This document shows, piece after piece, positions 1 through 6,994 of a stretch of DNA of 64,000 bases. The stretch is taken from the NCBI GenBank assembly GCA_938045805.1, contig CALIBL010000014.1, positions 147,555 through 211,554 on the forward strand, read 5' to 3'. The position numbers and the translations under genes were made by a program. The notes under the pieces are model-generated. The model saw nothing but the letters and a program-made list of their open reading frames with translations, was not told the origin of the DNA and did no database searches. Positions within the stretch are counted from its first letter, which is position 1, and the number at the start of each line of letters is the position of its first letter. This stretch comes from an uncultured Rubripirellula sp. (GTDB lineage Bacteria; Planctomycetota; Planctomycetia; Pirellulales; Pirellulaceae).

Positions 1-1413
1 GTAATAAGTCAATCGATTATCGTCGAGACCCAATAGACGGAGCAGGGTGACATGAAAGTCTCGAACATGATGCACCTGCTCAACCGCTTCCATTCCCGTC
101 TCATCGGTAGCTCCGATCGTGTGCCCCGCCTTGCACCCACCACCTGCCATCCAGATTGTCATCGCCTTGGGATTATGATCGCGACCATATGCGGTTCCGC
201 CCCGCACACCATTGTCTGGAGATCGCCCGAACTCACCGCACCAAACCACCAAAGTGCTATCGAGTAAACCTCTGTTTTTCAGATCACGAATCAGGGCGGC
301 AATGGGCTGATCAACTCCCCGAACGAGATTCCCGTGCGCACGCTCAATGTAATCGTGACTGTCCCAAGTCCCGTGATACAACTGAACAAACCGCACTCCC
401 TTTTCCACCAACTTTCTCGCTAGCAGACACTTGCGACCGAACGAATTGGTTGACTCTTGCCCGACTCCATACTCCTGCAGCGTCTTCTCGCTCTCACCTG
501 ACAAATCCAACGCATCGGGAATCTCGCTTTGCATTCGGAATGCCAATTCGTAGCTCATCAATCTTGCCCGCAAATCCTGCTGATGAGGTTTCGCTTGGGC
601 ATGACGCTGATTCAACTTCATCAACAAATCCAAGTTGTCGCGTTGCCTTTGCATGGTGACACCGGATGGTGGCGAGAGATCCAAGATGGGCGATCCCTTG
701 GGACGTAGCGGTGTCCCCTGAAAGGCCGTTGGAAGGAAGCCATTACTCCAGTTCGCGGCTCCACCCTGCGGAAAAGAAATCTCGGGTAAGACAATAAAAC
801 CGGGCAGATTCTGATTCACGCTCCCAAGCCCGTAGGTCACCCATGCACCAAGTCCGGGATCACCCCCAAATTGATTTCCGCAATTCATCTGATACATCGC
901 GGTGGGATGATTGACGCTATCGACTTGGCAACCTCGATAAAAGCAGAGATCATCTGCCACGCCCCGCAAGTGCTCCCAGTTGGTTGCCATCGCGGCGCCG
1001 CTCTCCCCATAACGGCCAAAAGCGAACGGACTCTGAACGTAATACCGCTTGCCGCTCTCCATCGCAGATTTTTGTTCGCCGGATCGATTGAACTCTGAAA
1101 GATGCAGATCTTTTAACTTCGGTTTGGGATCAAAGGTGTCGATATGGGACGGACCTCCCTCCATCATCAGAAAGATGCAACGCTTTGCCTTTGATGGAAA
1201 ATGCGCCTCTCGCTCTGCGCCGTCTCGAGAGTCAGCCAAAAGATTCCCATCTTCTTTCAACAGAGATGCAAATGCGATCAACCCAAGTGACGAAGAAAGA
1301 TTCATGGACCACTGGCGACGACTTGACACACTGACATCTTCCCTATTCGATTGATCACAAGGATCGCCTGTGGACTGATAACGGGTATCCATGTCGATTG
1401 ATTTTTTCCTCAT
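1..1413 (-). CDS. DUF1501 family secreted protein (C-terminus cut by window edge)
   Basis: 471 codons are open from an ATG at 1413 to the left edge, so only the last residues are missing. The N-terminus has an Arg pair followed by a hydrophobic stretch (SSRRQW...LGLIAFASLL), resembling the Tat-like leaders of this family. Family landmarks seen are FLMMEGGPSHIDTFDPKP near residue 80, the VVWCGEFGRSP motif and the GRDHNPKAMTIWMAGGG motif near the C-terminus, typical of DUF1501 (alkaline-phosphatase-like fold, biochemical role unsettled). The start lies 12 nt downstream of the sulfatase stop, so the two are probably co-transcribed. DUF1501 genes usually sit next to a DUF1549/DUF1553 gene; here the upstream partner is a sulfatase. 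Confidence 0.9.
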   Translation of the reverse strand, partial: MRKKSIDMDTRYQSTGDPCDQSNREDVSVSSRRQWSMNLSSSLGLIAFASLLKEDGNLLADSRDGAEREAHFPSKAKRCIFLMMEGGPSHIDTFDPKPKLKDLHLSEFNRSGEQKSAMESGKRYYVQSPFAFGRYGESGAAMATNWEHLRGVADDLCFYRGCQVDSVNHPTAMYQMNCGNQFGGDPGLGAWVTYGLGSVNQNLPGFIVLPEISFPQGGAANWSNGFLPTAFQGTPLRPKGSPILDLSPPSGVTMQRQRDNLDLLMKLNQRHAQAKPHQQDLRARLMSYELAFRMQSEIPDALDLSGESEKTLQEYGVGQESTNSFGRKCLLARKLVEKGVRFVQLYHGTWDSHDYIERAHGNLVRGVDQPIAALIRDLKNRGLLDSTLVVWCGEFGRSPDNGVRGGTAYGRDHNPKAMTIWMAGGGCKAGHTIGATDETGMEAVEQVHHVRDFHVTLLRLLGLDDNRLTYY

Positions 1414-1425
1414 ACCTGAAAATCC

Positions 1426-2955
1426 TCACTCACCACTGGCACGGGCAACCCCCGCCGGTCTGGCATCACGCTGCATTTCATGTTGAAACAAAATTGCCAT
1501 ACCTCGTAACTTACGTGTGACCTCACCATTACGAACCGGTTGGCTCTCGCCCGGATCAACCGACAGGTCAAACAGCTTCAAACTGGGTGAAAGCAGTAGT
1601 TTCCATTGTTGCCAACGTACTGCTGCGAGTTGCCCTTCGCTGCCGTGATAAAAAAAAGCGTCGTTGTACTCATCACGACCAATCAACTGTTCCCATTCGT
1701 AGGGCGGATCCCAAGTCCTTCGGAGAGGAACCCTTCCGTTGACTGTCCGATTCAGTTCGGGCGGAGGCACCACCTCGCTCTCCCCTTTGAGAACTGGAGT
1801 AACATCACGGCCGTCAATGACAATCCCGTTGGGAACTTCAATCCCCGCCACAGTCGCAACACTCGGGAACCAGTCCATGGCGCGGATCACCTCACCACAT
1901 TCTGCACCCTGAGCAATCCCTAGTCCCGGCCCCCAACAGATCGCTGGAACACGTATCCCACCTTCGTATGTGGTTAGCTTCCTTCCTTGAATGGGCTGCC
2001 GATCATTGCGCCCCGGCCCTCGTCCGTTATCCGACACGTAAATCACCAACGTCCGGTCATCAACACCCTCCTCGGCAAGGCAGTCCATCACACGCCCGAC
2101 ATGATGATCCATCTCCTGTATCGCATCCCCATACTCTCCCCACTGGGATGAACCGCGAAACCCTTCACTCACACCCAGTGGATGATGCAGCATCGTGTGG
2201 GGAAGATAGAGAAAGAACGGACCGTCACGATTTCTCTTGATAAACGCAATAGCCTCATCGGTGTAACGCTCGGTTAAGTGATTCGGATCCGCTGGGCGTT
2301 GGATGACTTTATCCTGCCGAATCAGCGGAACACCGCCAAGCGAGTCAAAATAGACGATCTCAACCGGGTCTAGGTTGTGAAGCAATCCGAAATATTCGTC
2401 GAACCCCTGATCTTTCGGCAAAAGTGGTTCTTGAAACCCGAGATGCCACTTCCCAATGCAAGCCGTCGCGTAGCCGTTCTGTTGAAACAATTCGGCAAGG
2501 GTCAATTCATCCGGATGAATCCCCTGAATCGAATCCGCTCGATGAACCCAAATATGGTTACCGACTCGCCTCGGATAACAGCCCGTTAGCAGCCCAGCTC
2601 GAGAAGGACTGCAAATCGGGGCAGCTGCATAATAATCCGTCAAACGCACCCCCTGTTGCGCTAGCTGATCAATGCGAGGTGTCTTCACCTCGGTTGCACC
2701 GTAACAACCCAAATCATAATAACCCTGGTCATCAACCAGGATCAGGATGATGTTGGGACGTGAGGCTTGGTCGGCGTTAACTGGTTGCGGATGAACGAGT
2801 CGTGGAAAAAATACTGTGGCAATCAAAATGGCCTGTGTAGTAATTCTGCGTCGCAAATGATTTGCGAATGACCGCCGGCAACCGGCCTTCATCATGGCCG
2901 TAAAGAGGAACACGGCGATCCATGCGGCAACCATCGAACGGTGAATATGGCTCAT
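1426..2955 (-). CDS. secreted sulfatase (formylglycine type)
   Basis: 509 residues. After one or two N-terminal hydrophobic segments (about 9-21 and 40-52) the sulfatase fold begins with the metal-site string NIILILVDDQG (about 69-78). The active-site signature C-S-P-S-R places the Cys to be converted to formylglycine at residue 115, followed by GLLTGCYP. GKWHLG and a C-terminal sulfatase region are present. It should hydrolyse sulfate esters, probably of polysaccharides, outside the cytoplasm. The ATG at 2955 was chosen because it overlaps the stop of the upstream sialidase-like gene as TGATG and follows an AGGAT; the longer reading frame upstream lies inside that gene. No sulfatase-maturing enzyme is in the window. 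Confidence 0.9.
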   Translation of the reverse strand: MSHIHRSMVAAWIAVFLFTAMMKAGCRRSFANHLRRRITTQAILIATVFFPRLVHPQPVNADQASRPNIILILVDDQGYYDLGCYGATEVKTPRIDQLAQQGVRLTDYYAAAPICSPSRAGLLTGCYPRRVGNHIWVHRADSIQGIHPDELTLAELFQQNGYATACIGKWHLGFQEPLLPKDQGFDEYFGLLHNLDPVEIVYFDSLGGVPLIRQDKVIQRPADPNHLTERYTDEAIAFIKRNRDGPFFLYLPHTMLHHPLGVSEGFRGSSQWGEYGDAIQEMDHHVGRVMDCLAEEGVDDRTLVIYVSDNGRGPGRNDRQPIQGRKLTTYEGGIRVPAICWGPGLGIAQGAECGEVIRAMDWFPSVATVAGIEVPNGIVIDGRDVTPVLKGESEVVPPPELNRTVNGRVPLRRTWDPPYEWEQLIGRDEYNDAFFYHGSEGQLAAVRWQQWKLLLSPSLKLFDLSVDPGESQPVRNGEVTRKLRGMAILFQHEMQRDARPAGVARASGE

Positions 2956-4277
2956 CACTGATCCTTTTGCAAAAAAGCCACCAGATTCGGAGTATCGAGT
3001 GTTCGTGTCAGGCGGAACACGCCCGCCGGGCCGTTGGGGTGGCCGCTGTAGATGAAGATATGTTGGACCCCGCGTTCTTCGTCGATGACGGCTCCCGCAG
3101 GATGGAAACCATCGGCGTCGGCGTAGAATTTTCCCTGACGCTGAAACAGGCGGCACTCGCGACGCCACTCGCCTTTAGACCAGTCCTCCGGCGCGATGCT
3201 CCACAGCCACAGCTCCATCCGATGCCGTTCGCTGCGCACAATTTCGAACCGCTTTGTCACTGGATTGAATGAAAGGTCGACCGTGTCCACGAGTCGCGGG
3301 TCTTGCAGGTTGGTCTTCGTGATCGTTGGCTCCTGGCCGGGCTGCCAGGTCATCTGCCGGTGGGCTCGCACCTGATTTTGATCACGGGTGACGATGTGAC
3401 ATTGCCCATCGTGGAAGATCGCCGCCGGTTCGTATTGCTTGAACCCGGCGGGATATTCGTTGGCCCGCCATGTTGCGCCGCCATCGGGTGAATGAAGAAC
3501 CACGAGTTTCTCGGAGTACTTGTGGTACTGATCCACCTCACCAAACCAGTTGCCGAACACAAGTAGACCTTGCTGAGGATCGTCGAGAATGCGCGGGCCG
3601 ATGTTGATGATTGCGTGATTGAAGGTGTCCTCACGTAAAGCCTCGGAAAAATGTTTCCATGTGCCGCCTGCATCGTCACTGCGGAAGACGCCGTGGTTGT
3701 TCACAGCAATGACCGCGCCATCACGGGCCGTCCCGATCGCGTGCAAGTGGACTTTGTAGCCGAGCGGAGATTCGTTTCCCTTGTCGAATTTCGCTCGATG
3801 AGAGAGCGGCACGATTCCGCCGCGTTTCCGATCTTCCGGCTTCATGCAGTCCCGCAGGTCGTAGGGCTCGGACCATGACTTGCCGCCATCGTCGCTACGC
3901 AGCACCACGCCATAGGACATCTTTGGATGCGGCTCACCGGCGCCTTTGGCTCGGTGTCCCGGAATCCGGCGGTGCATCACGACGATCGTGTCTCCCGACA
4001 TCGTCGCAACCGGCCAGCCGTAGTGATTGCAATCTCCCGGCGGATCGATGGGCAGGTTGACCGGCGCCAATTCGAGCAAGCCCGACTGTTTACCGGTATT
4101 AAGTTTCTCGATTTGCACGTCGGAAGCGCCAAGGATCTGTAATGCAAACTCATCCTCCGCTCTGGCAAAACTCTGCGAGAAAAGAAAAACAGCAGTTGCT
4201 ATCGAGATTTCCCTCAGGACGCGAGGGAACAAATTCCAACGTGCGCGTCCTGCGTTCTCTTGTATGAAACAACTCAA
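2955..4277 (-). CDS. sialidase/neuraminidase-like exo-glycosidase family protein (BNR repeats)
   Basis: About 440 residues from a TTG at 4277, which is preceded by AGGAGA at a 6-nt spacing. This start gives a normal signal peptide (hydrophobic IATAVFLFSQSF then ARA-E). Three Asp-box (BNR) motifs are visible: SDDGGKSW at about 128, SDDAGGTW at about 200 and SPDGGATW at about 263, the hallmark of sialidase-type six-bladed propellers. Substrate is unknown; relatives act on or bind glycans outside the cell. A longer frame runs to 4439 but has no RBS and would overlap the upstream gene. By eye the gene is more GC-rich at third positions than its neighbours. It is translationally coupled to the downstream sulfatase. 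Confidence 0.82.
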   Translation of the reverse strand: MSCFIQENAGRARWNLFPRVLREISIATAVFLFSQSFARAEDEFALQILGASDVQIEKLNTGKQSGLLELAPVNLPIDPPGDCNHYGWPVATMSGDTIVVMHRRIPGHRAKGAGEPHPKMSYGVVLRSDDGGKSWSEPYDLRDCMKPEDRKRGGIVPLSHRAKFDKGNESPLGYKVHLHAIGTARDGAVIAVNNHGVFRSDDAGGTWKHFSEALREDTFNHAIINIGPRILDDPQQGLLVFGNWFGEVDQYHKYSEKLVVLHSPDGGATWRANEYPAGFKQYEPAAIFHDGQCHIVTRDQNQVRAHRQMTWQPGQEPTITKTNLQDPRLVDTVDLSFNPVTKRFEIVRSERHRMELWLWSIAPEDWSKGEWRRECRLFQRQGKFYADADGFHPAGAVIDEERGVQHIFIYSGHPNGPAGVFRLTRTLDTPNLVAFLQKDQ

Positions 4278-4425
4278 ATCATCTCTCCTGACATGTACCA
4301 AGCGTAGGGCATCCCCGTTCACGAAGCAATGACTCACGGAAATCGGTGGGAGTTTTCGGACCAGTCGCTTGAACGTCACATCGTAGCGGTCCGGAGTGTT
4401 GAAGCCGTAGGTGTCGGCGAGACCG

Positions 4426-4908
4426 TTATTCGCCATCAACTCGCACGCCTATCTTCGTGGATCCAGGCGACCACAGAAATGCTACTCCCAAGATCAGCAT
4501 CGGCAGTGAGAACGGAACTATCAGTGCAAGCGACCATTTCAACGTGTAGTAAGCGACGCTTTCACCTCCTGAGGACCATTCGCCGGAGTCGGGGAGAATA
4601 GGGTGCATCACCAGAATCGCCGCAATTGCTGAGACGACTGCGGTGACTGTCAGCCACGCACCGGCCAAGCGGGGCCACCAGATTGCCAAGACAGATGCTG
4701 GAAGCAAAGACATTGGTCCGGTCGCGAGGAACAGAAGAACTCGATTCACCCAGGGAGCACCTCCGTGCAGCGGTGAGCCATATACCCCCGCGCCTGCGAG
4801 AGCCCACAAGATGCCTCCGAGAAATTGCAGCGAACCCAGTGAAACCGCGAATCCGAAAAGAAGCGTGCGAAGGCAACCACCTCGGTCTGTCGTTAGCGCA
4901 TCGTTCAT
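4426..4908 (-). CDS. integral membrane protein of unknown function, four predicted TM helices
   Basis: 160 residues starting at ATG 4908, which has GGAGG six bases upstream. Four hydrophobic segments lie at about residues 14-40, 55-77, 80-101 and 125-147, with short charged loops. No catalytic motif or named domain is recognised. The frame stays open further upstream, but that part overlaps the remnant gene on the other strand and lacks hydrophobic or protein-like composition. About 150 bp separate it from the sialidase-like gene, so co-transcription is possible but not shown. Confidence 0.68.
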   Translation of the reverse strand: MNDALTTDRGGCLRTLLFGFAVSLGSLQFLGGILWALAGAGVYGSPLHGGAPWVNRVLLFLATGPMSLLPASVLAIWWPRLAGAWLTVTAVVSAIAAILVMHPILPDSGEWSSGGESVAYYTLKWSLALIVPFSLPMLILGVAFLWSPGSTKIGVRVDGE

Positions 4909-4959
4909 GTAGAGCCTCCACCGCCCAGCGGATACTTTAATGCATTTTCTCGCTGCTGT

Positions 4960-5262
4960 TTGCCAAAGCATTCGGGACTTTTGTGCGCAAATACTCATCT
5001 CTGAGTACTCGCGTCTGATTTTCTGGGCAAGGTCGCAGGCGGAGGGCATTTGTGTAAACCCGAAGACCTTGCCATGGATGATCTTCAGCCAGTGCTGCAG
5101 AACTTGGTCGTCGGGCGATTCGCAATGTGCCAGCAAGCGGGACGACGCATGCTCGCGCAAGGCTCCAGCTCAATCATGAACATCGGATCGGTTGCCGGTT
5201 CTACAGCCCTCGGTCGAGGACATGTCGCCTACAGCATGGCGATGGGAGCAGTGATTCAGATG
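4960..5262 (+). pseudogene. decayed central fragment of a short-chain dehydrogenase (SDR)
   Basis: Reading from about 5050 to 5262 gives the typical middle of a classical SDR: the helix with QQAGRRMLAQG, the strand with SIMNIGSVAG (Ser site) and STALGRGHVAYS (Tyr site). The catalytic Lys of Y-x-x-x-K is replaced by Met (YSMAM). The NAD-binding N-terminus (TGxxxGxG) is absent. Just upstream, the neighbouring frame reads GICV and then this frame continues KPEDLAMDD, which looks like an NAG-I motif followed by a one-base frameshift near 5050. The C-terminal third of an SDR is replaced abruptly by a cupin domain. The 5' limit is approximate. Confidence 0.55.
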
Positions 5263-5613
5263 ATCGTTAATGACCAGGACGGTGTTCCTGTTGTCTATTC
5301 GGGTTGCCATGGCGTGGGAGTGCGAGTCGTTCAGCCCGTCAATCCGAAAGCACCGGCCAAGAACATGGGATTGGTCAAATTCTACGTGCCACCGCACGTT
5401 GTCTTGGAGCCAGGTTCTCATCCAACGGAAGAAACTTTTGTCATTTTGGAAGGTGAAGGCGAAATGACTTTTCATCGCTACAAACGCCATGTGAAGAAGG
5501 GAGACTTTATCTACCTCCCGCCTTGGTGTGTTCATGGAATTGAAAACACCGGCAATGAATCACTAGTCATCCTAATCTGCACGTCACAACCTAACCGTCG
5601 TGAAATGTCGTAG
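5074..5613 (+). CDS. cupin-domain protein fused to an SDR remnant
   Basis: The C-terminal 118 residues (from the Met at 5260) form a single small cupin. Motif 1 reads EPGSHPTEETFVILEGEG (His and Glu metal ligands) and motif 2 reads GDFIYLPPWCVHGIENTG (His ligand). Such stand-alone cupins bind a metal and act as isomerases, dioxygenases or sugar-binding proteins; no specific substrate can be read. The first 62 residues are the SDR remnant described separately, in the same frame without a stop. Whether translation starts at ATG 5074 (making a chimera) or at ATG 5260 (cupin only) is unclear, as neither has a strong RBS. It is convergent with the DUF1552 gene. Confidence 0.65.
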   Translation: MDDLQPVLQNLVVGRFAMCQQAGRRMLAQGSSSIMNIGSVAGSTALGRGHVAYSMAMGAVIQMIVNDQDGVPVVYSGCHGVGVRVVQPVNPKAPAKNMGLVKFYVPPHVVLEPGSHPTEETFVILEGEGEMTFHRYKRHVKKGDFIYLPPWCVHGIENTGNESLVILICTSQPNRREMS

Positions 5614-5671
5614 CAGTGGCTTACCGCCGCCGCGAGATTCTTTTCACAAGCTCACAGTGAGAGCGGCTTTC

Positions 5672-5692
5672 GTTCAACTACACTAGTTGAAC
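5672..5692. repeat. perfect 9-bp inverted repeat, possible bidirectional terminator
   Basis: GTTCAACTA and TAGTTGAAC are separated by CAC, a perfect 9-bp stem with a 3-nt loop. It lies between the convergent cupin (+) and DUF1552 (-) genes. There is no clear T-run on either side, so it could be a terminator or a protein-binding palindrome. Confidence 0.45.
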
Positions 5693-5701
5693 AGGTCGCT
5701 T

Positions 5702-6994
5702 TCATGCGATTAGCTCATTCAAAGTGCCTGTACTGCTACCGAAGGATTCTGTTTCAACGCCAAGGTGTTGGAGCATCGTCACATACAGGTTGCACAGCGG
5801 CTGGTTGTGATCGCGGCGGAAGGCCAGATGCCGACCATGCTTTAGGCCACCGCCGGCCAGTAGGATGGGCAGGTTAGTGTTGTCGTGGGTGTTGGCATCC
5901 CCCATATTGCTGCCAAACAGGATCATTGTGCGGTCCAGCAACCGGTCTTCCCCTTCATGGGTTTCGGCAAGCTGTGAGAACAGTTTGTGTAGCAACCTCA
6001 TCTGCTGATGATCGGCGTCAATGAGTTGTTGGACCTTCGATTCTGACTGGCCATGATGACTGAGATTGTGGTAGCCATCGGTTGTGTTCTGATCGGGATG
6101 CAGCTTGAACACGGGAGTCGCAAAGGCATCAACCATCAGCGTGACGATCCGCGTGGAATCTGTCTCCAGCGCCAGCCGCCCCATCGACAGCATCAGGTCA
6201 AACTTCTCGAAGAATAACTTCTGGTCGCGAATTTCGTCCGGTAGTTGCTGATCCGGCGTCGGTTTCGGACGCAGTTCCCACTGGCGAGCTGTTTGCAGTC
6301 GCTCTTCAATTTCGCGGACGGATGTCAGGTACTGGTCAAGCCGTGATTGATCGTCGCGACCGAGATTGCTGCGGAATTGCCGCGCATCATCCAGCAATGT
6401 ATCGAGAATGCTTCCTCGTTCGTCGAGTTTATGAAGCTGGCGTTTTACAGCAGCCTGATCGCCTTGGACGAACATCTTGCGAAACAACGCCGATGCACTG
6501 TCTTCGGCGGGCAGCAGCACGCCGTCTCGTGTCCAAGAGAGACTGCGATTCGCCTTGTCGATGTTCACACCCAGATTAAGCGTCGGGAACCTCGTCACGG
6601 GTCCTAGACGTTCGGTCGCGAATTGATCGAGCGAGATTGTGTTGCGAAAGCCACTCTTGGTCGGGCCACGGGCTGCCGTGAGAAAGCAGTTCTCTGTGCT
6701 GTGACCACCATCGACATCGGGGTGTGAGAGCCCACTGATGACCGTGAAGTCTTCCCGGAACTCGGACAAATCAGCGAGGTATGGCGAGAGCTCGTAATCT
6801 CGGCCCGTCCCATCCGGAAAGAACGGCTTGGGTAGCACGCCGAGATTATTGGAAATCAACAGCATCCGCCGCGGAAGTTCTGAAGCCGCTTGCTTTGCTG
6901 ATACTGAACGCAGGCTTTCCAGAAATGGTAACGCAAGCGTGACACCCGCACCGCGAAGAAACTGACGGCGATTGATTTGATGGCGGTGGATCAT
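5702..6994 (-). CDS. DUF1552 family exported protein
   Basis: 430 residues starting with a Tat-type leader (NRRQFLRGAGVTLALPFLES). Family landmarks are LLISNNLGVLPKPFFP, TVISGLSHPDVDGGHS, SLDQFATE and GDANTHDNTNLPILLAGGGLKHGRHL near the C-terminus, which resembles the end of DUF1501 proteins. DUF1552 genes are characteristically adjacent to DUF1592-family cytochrome-like genes, as here. The biochemical role is not established; a role outside the cytoplasm is inferred from the leader. The ATG overlaps the stop of the upstream gene as ATGA, so translation is coupled. Start chosen for this overlap and the leader. Confidence 0.92.
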   Translation of the reverse strand: MIHRHQINRRQFLRGAGVTLALPFLESLRSVSAKQAASELPRRMLLISNNLGVLPKPFFPDGTGRDYELSPYLADLSEFREDFTVISGLSHPDVDGGHSTENCFLTAARGPTKSGFRNTISLDQFATERLGPVTRFPTLNLGVNIDKANRSLSWTRDGVLLPAEDSASALFRKMFVQGDQAAVKRQLHKLDERGSILDTLLDDARQFRSNLGRDDQSRLDQYLTSVREIEERLQTARQWELRPKPTPDQQLPDEIRDQKLFFEKFDLMLSMGRLALETDSTRIVTLMVDAFATPVFKLHPDQNTTDGYHNLSHHGQSESKVQQLIDADHQQMRLLHKLFSQLAETHEGEDRLLDRTMILFGSNMGDANTHDNTNLPILLAGGGLKHGRHLAFRRDHNQPLCNLYVTMLQHLGVETESFGSSTGTLNELIA

